Assembly (NCBI RefSeq): GCF_014633365.1
Contig: NC_068339.1
Coordinates: 12,857,925 to 12,921,924 of the forward strand
Reading direction: 5' to 3'
Origin: Diospyros lotus
Lineage: Eukaryota; Streptophyta; Magnoliopsida; Ericales; Ebenaceae
Length of the DNA: 64,000 nt
The translations under genes and the position numbers were made by a program. Below, in pieces: positions 27,301 through 39,400 of this stretch; positions within the stretch are counted from its first letter, which is position 1; each line of letters starts with the position of its first letter. The notes below the pieces were generated by a model, which did not search any database, was not told the DNA's origin, and saw nothing but the letters and a program-made list of their open reading frames with translations.

Positions 27301-29847
27301 AAATTGTGATGTCTCGTGTAAGTCAGGAAAAAAGGTTTTGGGTGGGGTGTGTGGGCCCTTTTTTTTTTTTTTTTTTTTTGGGGGGGGGGGGGGAATGCTA
27401 TTTAGACATTTTTACCGTCAAGAGAAATTCACACAATATAAAAGTAGCTAACTAGCTGCAATTAAGGATATTTTGATCTCTACAAATAGAACATGGTTTG
27501 AAGTCCTGACACATATAGCATCGATCTCTTATGTGTTTTGAGATATTCATCACATTGTCACAGACTCACAATTGTCACTAGCAATGGCACTGCTACTGCA
27601 AATAACAGTTTCCCATGAACATTTATGCCCAACCCTGGGGTTGCAAACTCATGATGATCTCTACTACTACTAGTACTACTATTACATCATCACCATGGGC
27701 CCATAACCACTACTATTGACCAAGTATCAACTTGTAATCACTCATCTAGAATCATCTTCAGCTACTACGATCTCCTATCAATAGCTCCACCAATTTACCA
27801 TAAATATTACAATCCTTTGTTTCCTTTGATCAGCATAAATAACTCAGTGGAAGGCATAGCTGCATGGAGCATTATCTGGCTGTTTCTTGCTCCCTGTTGT
27901 GCATGGGTAAGAAAGCAATGGCACCTTTTCTTTTGAGTCTTAGTTAGTTTTTTGGTGAGTAGCATGGGACTCTAAATATATAGGTGTTTGTGATCCATGG
28001 TCATGTTGGGCATAATTATTTTTTACACAGTTTTCCCCTTAAGCTATTCCCTTCTGTTCTTTTGTTGCAGGGTTATTTATGCACAAAGATAGAAACAACA
28101 AGAATAATATACCAAGCCTTAATCTCACTAGGTGGGGTGGCTACATGAACCCTAGCTTGCCAACTATCTTTATTTATGACTATTTCTTCTATAAGGTCAT
28201 TACAACCCATGTCATGCCTAAAAGTTCCCCCATCAAGTTTTTCCAGGTCTTTCTCTACCACTTTGGCTAAAAAAATTCTTCTATTCTATCCACTCTCCTC
28301 ATACAAGCATCTATTAGTCTTCTTGTCATATGACCAAACGATCTTAATCATGTCTCCTACATATATCCTCTATAAGAACCACTTTGACTTTAGTACATAT
28401 AACCTCTTTTTTAATTTTGTCATTTTTGTATTGTCAAACACTTTTGGATTATGACCATTATACCTTAATTTTGTGAGTAACATCCATAATAGTCTCTTAT
28501 CTTTTTTAGAAAATTGATTCAATATACCTAGACCCCACATAGTGGGATAAAGGCTGGATATGTTGTTGTTGTTGTTTTGATTCAATATACCTAGACTGAT
28601 CATTTCTAGAAATGACTTGAACTTCATGTATCATCATAACATCACTACTATTTTTACAAAACTTAAATTTCATATATTTGGTTCTCCTCCAATACACACA
28701 CAAGTTAACACATGCATAAAAGTGGGAAAATCCTCTAGTACAACCCTCCCTGTTTTATATATGCAAGGATGGTGCGGGTGGTAGGTACAACAGACCAAAC
28801 CTTTGTTCCACTATGTGACATCAGCTATATGAATTCTAGATTTTCATTCCTTTTTATCAATGAGCTTATCTTAAGGCCTAGAAAATTAATATCAAACCTA
28901 ATTGTGTCCCACCAAGCTTTTCTTGGTTGTCCTCCACCTCTTTTGCCAAATATTTGTTCTATTCTATCCACTCTCAATTCCATTCCATAAAATTATATCT
29001 GCTCAATTTCAACTAGACATGCATAATCATGCCACCAAGTCAATTAGCATAATCATCTACACATCATGACACTGCCCACCGGCTAGAAAATCACCCAATC
29101 GCTATTGACAAAGCTGGACTCGCCTAGTGTCATTATCGATTTGAGAAATCCCTGTTGCAATTGCCATCGCTTGTTGCAAGGTTGATTCGTCTGTGAAGAA
29201 GAGAGTCAGGTCGCAGCTGTTGCAGCCTATAGTTTGGGCATCATTGTTGCTGTTGAAGGGAGGATAACCTCATATAAGATGTATCACTAAAGAACAACTT
29301 AAAGAGCATAACCTCATATAAAATCTAGATAGGGAAGTAGAAGTTCACACCCTATTCACCAATAAAATTGTAGTGGAGGATTAAAAGGAGAGTCCACCTT
29401 CAACCAAGAAAGAGAGAGAGAATGATTGCCTTTCAACAACAACAACAACAACAAAAAACAAATTCTCTAGTTGTCAAAATCTTTCCTACTTCACTAGGAA
29501 AAAAACTATCATATTCATTTCAGACTATATACAATAATACACCACAACATAGAAAAAGGAATTGAAGCTTTACTGTACTATGCCTATAAGGGCAACGGTC
29601 ACCCGCTGTACATTCAAATCATATATAAACAAAACATTTTTTACAATGAACAAAAAGATGATCCACTCACTCACCACTGCTCTTACACATGTAACATTGA
29701 TCTAGAGATTACAAAGTTTTTTCATACTAAGTAATATTAACCAAAACTGCCCATAAGAGGCAAACAGTGTAGAAAAGGAATAAAATAAGTCCTGTTATGC
29801 ATTTACAACACTAAACTTGTTTAAGAATAAGTTAGAAGAGGATAGAC

Positions 29848-29882
<35 letters not shown>

Positions 29883-30393
29883 CCTCTTTTGACCTGAAAA
29901 AGTGGACAATGAGAAGTACCATAAAGAAAATGTAAGGGGCATTCTATGACCTCAAAAGTTCTCCGGTTCTTTCTCTCCAAGTATTCCATATCACACAAAA
30001 GGGATTGATGTTCCAAAAGCATTAAAGATGTCTCCTGGGACAATTATGCGACCAAGACTGCAAGAAATGGAACATTGTAGCCAACATGACCAAGTGACTC
30101 CAGAAAACGTATATGTAATGCTTAACTATTAAGCAAAAGAATGTGGTCTTGATTCCCGTCTTCCTTGCAAAAAAACTACCAATGACCAATCAACTAAAAA
30201 AGTCTTCTCCTCTTTGGTTTAAAAGTAAGAATGGAACCCTGTGAAGCATCCAAGTAAAGAACCTTGGAGGTGCTCTTGATCTCCCCACCATCACAAACCA
30301 GATCATAAAAAGACCAAACAATAAAATCACTTCTCTTCATGCCATAAGTTGCCATGGCCTTTCCCAAAGATGTGGTGATTTTGGAGTAAACCC

Positions 30394-30426
<33 letters not shown>

Positions 30427-33400
30427 GAAGGCAATCATGGAGCCTATTTCCTTCTAGAGGTTTCAAGCTGTGGTGACTGAAATAAATAAATAAACACAAG
30501 ATTACAAAACTTCATGTAGATTTGATAAGTTATTTAGGGTGGAAACTAAATATCTAGGATCAAGGAAGCTACAAACAGTGACAAGCTTCCAACCAAAGCT
30601 AACAAGCAGCCACTTTCTCAATAAGTAGGCAACAACTTGCTTGTAAGTAGCCATCTGAAGTCTAAATATAAAATGGTTCAAAAACAGAACAATACTCAAG
30701 CTAAAATACAAACAAACAGAACTTAAAAAATGCATTATCACTTAACTTTTAAAATAATTGTGAAATTAAATTTGAAAAACCTGCCTGCTTGAATCCTATT
30801 TATTTCCTTGTTTGCCAAAAGTAATCTCAGATCTTGATCACGTTGACCTTATGGTACCTCTATAACAGACACTGCCTCTCTTACTTTTATTGTGTGGTGA
30901 TGTTATATGATTAAGACATGTAAAGAGGCAGTGAAATCATCTCCTTCTCCATTGGCTCCCAGCCTGTGATATCTGGAGGATCTCTATTTCATTTTTACTG
31001 TCAATAGGTGATTAAAGTCCAGTTTTTAAATTTTGTCCCTTGTAATGTGAGAAATGTCCCAGCCATACATAAAGATGTGCTTCTTCTTGTGTTCACCTTT
31101 TCTAGTGACACGGGGCATCAGACACAAAAGGAGTATAGAAACTTTGAATATTTAGGCCCCATTCAATTTTAGAAAACATTGCCTAGTTTTCAACTCCAAT
31201 TTTACAATTAAAGATGTCCTAACATTTTATGTTTGAAAAATCCATAGCATTTATTTTTAGAAAATTTAAAAAACATCCAAAAGGATGTTTTCTAATTCAT
31301 AGTATAAAGCTGAAAAATTAAAAAAAAAATAAGTTTTCTATTTTCTAATACAGGATTCAATTATTCAATAGAAAATTAGAGTTGGAAAATAGAAAACGTT
31401 TTCTATAACTGAAGAGGCCTTAGAGGTTTGAGTTAGTTTTTGGAAATAAACATCCCAGTTTTTTTTTTCTCTCAGTCATTTAGACACGTGTTTTTCTGTA
31501 TTCTTTGTTTGTCTTTGAAACAAGCAGAAAACTCTCTTGCTTGATTAATTCTAACGAAAGAAGAGCAGAAATATATACAAAATACATCCTTATCTTTTCT
31601 CCTATAAAGTAGGAGATGAAATAGGATATTCTATCTCCTAAATTATAGAGACTAATTTAAACTACAAGACTAAAGGCCTTATCCATCGGTTAACTATCTT
31701 CAAATTTGAATTTCTCTTCCTCGTCCAACACTCCCCCTCGAGCTGAGGAGTAGATGCACACCATCCCCAGCTTACCAATTAGAAATTCAAAACCTGGTCT
31801 TACCATTGCTTTGGTGAGCATATCTGCTAATTGTTGTACCAAAGTGTGGGGAAATTTGGTGACATGGAGAAGTAAAAAGGGCAAATCAACCTCCCTACCA
31901 ACCATTGGTACCTCTCAATCTTTCCCAAACCTGTCCAGCCATTCAATCGACAACCATCCATTGCAAATTACTCACCATAAGCTATACAAATCAAGGAGGT
32001 TTGGGATTCGGTGCCATTCAATCCGTTTTATTGGTGATCAAGGGAAAAGGAAATTCAGGCTATTTAACCGGTGTCATTCAGATTTGGAGAATTCATCTCA
32101 GAGTTTTGAAATCAGGTCAGCTATAAGAAATATCAGACAAGGTAATCTGAATGTTACAAATTATCAACCAAGCCATTATGATTGAATTTTTTGCCTCCCA
32201 AGTGCCATAAGTGACTGATGTCGGTGGAGGAGGGATGAATAGCACTTGGAGAACTGGTGGCTGAAGTTTCTGTGAGAATAGGGTTTTGATTTGTATCGCC
32301 CATGATTTTGAGGAAACTAGCAATCAGCTAAGATTGACTAGAGAATTTTTCTTAGCTCTGATACTATGAAACAAGCAGAAAACTCTCTTGCTTGATTACT
32401 CCTAACAAAAAGAAGAGCAGAAATATATACAAAATACATCCTTATCTTTTCTCCTATAAAGTAGAAGATGAGATAGGATAGGCTATCTCCTAAATATTAG
32501 GATATTCTATCTCCTAAATTATAGAGACTAACTTAAACTTAATGCTAGTTTACAATATTTAAACTACAAGACTAAAGGCCTTATCCATCGGTTAACTATC
32601 TTCAAATTTGAATTTCTCTTCCTCATCCAACGGTCTTCAATATAGAGTTTACCTTCTTGTGACAGTTTACTTTTACTGTCTGTTGCTTTAGAATATTGTT
32701 TTACAAAAATCTCATTTTATGAGGCAAAGCCCCTAGCGATCAACTTAGATGGCTGCACAATATTTTTGAATCAAATATTTTGGTATGGGAATTTTTCCTT
32801 CTCCTTTTTTTTTTTTTTTTTTTTTGGTAGCGCCAAGAAAATAACTAGTCAATCCACTGACACAATCCTGAAACTAAAAGAATTAACGGCATCATATGCA
32901 AATAATCATGTAATTGACAATGATAAAGGGAACACAAATAATGATGACATGTTACCTATTAAAGGCAAATTTAAAGAAAAAGAAATATAAGTCATCAATA
33001 CAAGACGAAATGAGGTCTAAGTAAATGACCTGGAGATGAGCTCTTGCCACCAAATCAGGCTGAAACTTTTGGAACTCAACCACAAAGCGTAAAACACCTT
33101 CAAATGACGGGTCCAAGGAATTTGAACATATAATGTCAAGATCATGAAGAAGTTTTTGGAAATATTCAACAGCCTGGTAGTGGAAACCCAAAAAACACTT
33201 AACTTCATTTTCCAAGAAAATGCCAGATATATCAATTTACTCTGTGCACTAACCTTTATCCAGCTAAGAATTTTAATCGCACGAGGCGGAGTAGGTGCAG
33301 ACAATCTGCAGTTCAGACTAGCATCAAAGCCAATTGGTTCACAACCAGAACCTGTTGTTCTATCCTCTAGTGCCTCTTTGCAAGTCTTATACACATTCAA

Positions 33401-36400
33401 CCTTAGGAATTCTGCAGATCTATGAATGGAATCTAGCTCTAGCATGCAGGAGGCTATATGTTTTCTTGCTAGTTCCAAACCCCTTCCTTGAGGTCGCCTC
33501 ATAGATGTAAGAACATGGTGGAAGTGCTGAAGGCAAACAAATATCATATTAATAATACAGTCAAAACATCCATTACTATCGTGTTTCATGATATGGAACA
33601 ACTTCCAGAAAATAAATTCCACAGGTCTCTATCAACGAGCACACAATAACTTAAACTAATCCAATAGTTAATATAAAGCATTAATTGAAAGGAAATGGAT
33701 TTACAAATTGTTTCCTTCTGTTGGTTGTAAAACAAACATGGGGTGTTTGATCTCTGCAAGACCATAGAAAATGAAGAGACAAAGAAGTTATCTTGAGGCT
33801 CAAAACCAGGACTTCATTAAAAAAACACTAAAATAAAGGCACATCCATGGCAATGGGAACCCATCGGCCAGCCAAAGGGATTCAGATCTTTCGAATTGGC
33901 TTCCAGCCCATGGAACGCACACGCACACAGTAATGGATTAAAGCTTGTGATGATGACCAAGCATTCAATCATCATTCAACTCCACCTTTTTCTTCCCCTG
34001 AGAACACATAGGTGACTATTCATATAGGCAAAAATAAAACTTCCACGTCAATTTCAAGCTAATATAAAAGTTTACGAAAGTTCCTTAAAATTTAAATCTA
34101 ACAAAATATAAGATCAGACTAGTACTAGGTGGTTAAATAGGTCTTAGTGAGTCAGACATACCAACAGCTCTATGTAGCAAAAATCTGAGATCCAAAACAA
34201 CGGCAATAAGATTTCCTCTTCTAAATGCTTTCATTTTTTAAGCATGCAATAATTACAACTTGGCTTGATCTGTCACCCTTGTAAATTGTCTTAGAAAACT
34301 ATGAAGACAATATGCATCACTTGACACAACATTTACAAGAATATTATGGCTTGAATCATTAGGAATCTCTTAGGAGTACTTTATTGCTGTTTTATCTTCA
34401 TTGAAGATATTTATAAAGGTTTTACAACATAATCATAATGCATAAGTTCTTGCATAATGGGTAGCATGTTTAAATATAATGCTTAAATATGTTTAAGCAT
34501 TAGTGATCCAAACCCACAACAGGAGTGCAAGTTAGTGGATGGTGACTGATCTCTCCAAAGGGATGGAGGTCCTCCCTTTATGGGCATCTGAGAGATCTTA
34601 CATTGCATAGTGTCACAATTTGAATTTCTCAATCACTATCATATGCTAGTTTGATCAACTTAGCCTTTCTCCTAAATTGGTTATGCTAGCCTTTTGTGAG
34701 GACCCTAGTCCTAATTAATGTTTTCTTTGAAGATTGAACTGAAATTGAGGGAGAAATAGGAAGAGGTGGGGGAGAAACAGGCAAAATAATAGAGACAGAA
34801 ATGAGGGAGAAAACCGACAGAAATAAGGGAGAAACAGTGAGAACTTGAGAGAAAGTAAGAATTTTAATTCTCATCATTGATATTCCCGTAATAAGGACTA
34901 CAGCTTAATATAAAAAGCTATTACAGATCAGTTACCGCTCCCCCACTACCAATAACTGCTCCTAAAACACTCCATAACCTCCTAAATCACTCCATAACTG
35001 ATAATAACCTGAAAATACAATTAATTACTAACTCCTTCCACAAAATAAAATAATCTACTGCAAAAATAAATTACCCAACTGATCCTGGTCGCAACACCTT
35101 TTCTCTCACTTGAGCTTGGAAATGCAAGCACAAAATAAAGAAAGTAAGAAGGATCTGATCATTATCATGAATTTGATTGATTACAACCAGTAGGAGTACT
35201 CCTATTTTATAAGTTTTCCCCTAGCTTGGATCAATTTAATCCTAAGATTATAATGCATTCTCTGAAATGATTGGCTAAAAAACCTTTTATATATGCTTAT
35301 TCTACAACATAAGAGACTTCTATAAATGTATTTCAAGTTCATCCAGAATCGCATCTACTGATGCTATGTGAAATAGAGTCTACCATGTGGGTATCCCAGA
35401 AATATCCTTGCAAAGTCCAAGTAGACAATCACTTGGTAGCGTGTGACACATAGTAATGTTGAACCCTCTACTGCCAAGTATACTAAGGACTAATGAGAAG
35501 GGTTTACATAATCCAATCCAGCTTCAGTAATGACTCAAGATGATGTAGGACAGTAGACAAGAGAGAAGAGAGAAAAAGAAGGAAGAAGAAGAAGAGAAGA
35601 GAGGATATCAAGACAGAAGAGAGCAGTGGAGAGGAGAAATTTCAGAGAAAACTGATCATTAACTGCCTTGAACATTCAAGTACACACGTGCGCGCATGAG
35701 TTCAACATACAATAAAAGGCCTACCCACAAAAACAAGAAATTATAAAACAACCCCAAACATTAATACATCCTAAAATTTACTCCTCCGCCCATGCCCATG
35801 CCCCTACCATAAACCCATCCAGATCTCCCTCAAGATGGTCCCATGTTACGAGAGGTCTCAAATATATCCCTTGGTTATATATAACCCCAAATTATAACTT
35901 AAGCTAGTATTTTGGGTGAGGAGACCCAGTATTACAATCTCCCTCCACATATTATCTATGTATAATATTTCTCAACTTTTTTTTCTATTTAATTGTTTTC
36001 CTCTTCCTTCCAATATCATTCTACTCTCCTCCTCTTATCCCCCTCACTCAATATTGTCATCACATTTTTCTCAATATGCAATATTTGTAGGCCACTTTTT
36101 GAAATTAATATCATGAAAATTAGGCTACAATAATAAGCCTTCTGCTTCTTTTCACAAGCATTAAATAATCATCCACAATCTTTAACTGCTCCCCGATTTA
36201 ACATTTTAATTCCAGAACCATCAACTTTGAGATCAGGATGGCAAACCAAATATACTGTAAAAGTGTAAAAATAACATTAACCATGGACCAAATTTCAATT
36301 ATTTTGGACAAGAACTGCTCTACATCCAATAAAATGGGAAGCAAAGATATAATGCAAGCAGAGTTCATGAGTTTGATCTAAGCTGCATGACAACTATAAG

Positions 36401-39400
36401 CTTAATGTAATATGTTTGGCTAAACAATAAATGGATAAGACCAATAAACAGAGCATAGACTTGTATTCAATTTCAAGGGAAATCTTGCACTTTAAGCATT
36501 AACACCTCAACCAACCATCCTTCTAGCAGTATCTAGAATAACAATAAAATAAAGGACCTAGAAGAAAAATGAAAGAGCTTAATATATCTCCAGGGCCAAT
36601 AAATAAAGCGCAGTTATCAAATTATCTTGGCCCATTTGACTTGCCATTTTCATTCCCATCCAATAAAATCTAGGAGGACAAGATCAAATATGAGATGCTC
36701 AAAACCATTGGAAGACAAGTCTCAGCACAGTCAAGACAGTTAAAGGCATTCTGATTTCAGGTTGGCAATCAAAAGAAGATTTCCATGAGTAGTATTGACA
36801 AGCAATGATCCTGAGCCATTGTACATGATCTGTGCTTCTTTTTTTTTTTGGAAAGAATAATGACTCTGAATTTGTAGGACAGAGTATTTGGCCCATAACA
36901 AAAGGTATAACTCATATTAGATGGTATTGTTTTCTAATCTACTACATATTGTAGGAGACACAATGCTAAAAGCAAAGTCAAACAAAAGCAGGAAATTATC
37001 AAACTTTTTTTGTTAAACCACCGTCAACAATTTTACAACAGAAGTAGAATTTCTTGTACCAGCACTCAATACTTGATGCCTATAATCCCATACATATCAC
37101 AATGTGAAAAATCAAGTTGAAAAATCACCTTACACCACAAAAAAACACATTTATGCTAGCGCTGCATGCCAGCCCTTCCTAATATATTAAGGATCATTAT
37201 TAAATAGTAGATGATCAGGAATGCACAAAGGTAAGCTAACAGGTAGAAAACTCAAATGCTAAAGAAGAAAATAGAACTAAATTTTACATCAGCGAACTAA
37301 ATTTAAGACACTTGGCTGCAAATTGTCCCAATTTTTATACTGACCAGGACAGGAACCAAGACTCTCTAAGGCCTACACTCACTCCTCCCTCTCAGACCAA
37401 CACTTGCACTACCTTGCAATAATGACTGTAGCAAGAAGTTCCCAAAAAAATGCTTCTCACTTTTAAAGAAAGCATAGCCACTTGGTGATGTCCTACAAGA
37501 TGGACCACCAAAGTGAATGCCAAGAAGAACACATCTCTACAAGTTTCATATCCATACAATATGGCCTCACAAGGAAAATATGATGTTCCATATCATTCAC
37601 ATAAAAAATGACATTGCAAACAGAGAGTAAGACCTTACGAAAGCGTATGCGGCACAACAAAGCTTTACAGTAGCCTTCTTCAAGATCAGGATTTGTCTGT
37701 AATGGCTCAATATCTGCATCAAAAATAAGCAATGCAACCTTCAGAAAAATATTCTAAAATTACCTTAAATTTTTCAAATTACAAATAACAATATGAAAAG
37801 TACAAATACCAGCACCAGATATAAAAGGCCACACTCTTAGAAGCTAAGATATAAAGGTGGATTATGAGTTATCTCTAGCAAAAATCAAATTTATAAGGTT
37901 GAACTCTCCTTAATATCAACATCTTTTTTTTTTCTTTTTGGTAAACCAGAAGAATATAGAACAAAGAAACTGCCTTAAGGGGCATGAACCCTGTGCAAAA
38001 GAAATGACAGGAACCAAGGGTTTTGGTTACTAGATATAAGTAAGAGTAATTCATCCAAGAACTGTACCATGGCATATGAACAAACAAGGTGTCCACCGTT
38101 AACCACACGCAAAGCAGAGGGAGACAAAAGATAAGCCTTCAAAGAAAAAATTCACTCTCTATCCTCTAGAGTAATCTCCCATTCCTTTCTCTCCAGATAC
38201 TCTACGGTGCACACAGATTAGTAGACCTAAAGGAAGTCTAACAACCAAAAGTGCAAGCCCTCCCCAAGAACTCAAAAAATTTGCCACAAAATTCTAGCAT
38301 ACCAGTTAACCTGACTTGAGAAAAATAAACCCCAAACCTCTACCCACTAACCATCCATCAACTTATGTTACATTAGAGAAGACTAGCGAGGCAGGCAATA
38401 CTTCCTGATGGATGGCTGGGACGAGTGAAAACATTTAGAGGAAACAAGTTTGTGGAGAAAAGCTCGTATCTAGGCATCTGCAATGCACAAGGCTCCCTGC
38501 TTTGCAAGAGTCAAGTCAACAAAGGGTCGTATTTATAAATAGCCTTCTCCTTGCTTTTCTGCAAAGAGATTGCTTCCAGAACTCGAACCCGTGACTAACT
38601 TCTCGTCACAAAGGAGAAACTTTACCATCACAACCAAGACTTGAACTCAACAAAAAATCTTGTATCTAAGAAGAAACAAAAATATGAAGTTCTAGTTTTC
38701 AAGAATTCATCATTCTAATGGCATAATATACCCTGTAGGTTTATTACCAATTTACCATTCTTCAAGAAAAGAAAAATCAAGGATATATCAACGATAGTGC
38801 CTAGTAGGCCTGCTAGACGAAAGCCACACAATCATTAAAAGAAGCAAAAAAAGGGGGACAATGCATATACAAAAGAGTGTCAGACTCTTTTTATGAACTT
38901 TAGAGCCTGACATTACATTTTGCAAACACAAATCCACATCAAGTCCACTTTAAAAATTGCCCTTTGTATGCTTCCTCTAATTCTGACAAGGTAAGGAAGG
39001 GGGAGTTTCGAAGGCCCTATGTATACATATAAATTCCAAGGTAAATCTTTAAAATGATACTTCCTTTGGAAAAACCTGCACTGGAATGTGAAATCCAGGT
39101 ATGAACAACTCTCGCGCATTGATTATACCATTTTCTGGCTTCATCCAGTGCAAGAATCTATTCAAACCATACCTCATTCACTACATAACAAATCCACTTA
39201 AGAATTAAAACTTCCAAGGATATGATATTAATGCCTTAAAGCTGGTATATGAGTTTTCCTTTTTTTTTTTTTTTTTTTTTTTTGATAAAATGAGGAACTC
39301 GTAGCCACTATCCTTCAGGTGCGCACCAGGTAAAACCCCAAATGCACACAATAGCCCACAAACAATGCACACAAGGTAAGCCAACCCAAGGTTGAAGGCT

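Larger units (their letters stand above)
31516..32632 (-). mobile_element. Mini-Copia element with rearranged interior
   Basis: Two direct LTRs (minus-strand 5' LTR 32632-32367, 266 bp; 3' LTR 31730-31516, 215 bp) with 5-bp duplications GTCTT (31511-31515, 32633-32637). A primer-binding site like initiator-Met tRNA (TAGTATCAGAGC) follows the 5' LTR, and a CTCGAGGGGGAG purine tract precedes the 3' LTR. The 636-bp interior holds only the start of gag, a [17 protein letters not shown] gag piece and an RNase H end ([15 protein letters not shown]), all on the minus strand. Between them gag and RNase H pieces ([21 protein letters not shown]) lie on the plus strand, inverted. It has no RT or integrase, so mobilisation must have been in trans. 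Confidence 0.8.
26900..33029 (-). other. NAA35 intron 8 (6.1 kb)
   Basis: Holds RTE LINE pieces (28079-28990), an L1 piece (29880-30480), a Harbinger MITE (31155-31419) and a rearranged mini-Copia (31516-32632). The stretches 26900-28078, 28991-29879 and 30481-31151 hold only low-complexity runs: poly-T/poly-G at 27359-27393, (AAC)n near 29435 and (TA)n(GA)n near 29850. Confidence 0.75.

Noticed and set aside
31754..32185. 143-codon plus-strand protein
   Set aside because: It is a join of inverted RNase H and gag scraps inside the mini-Copia element.
35520..35900. Another solo LTR in NAA35 intron 6
   Set aside because: Promoter-like and purine-rich sequence is present, but no TG...CA ends with matching flanks were found.
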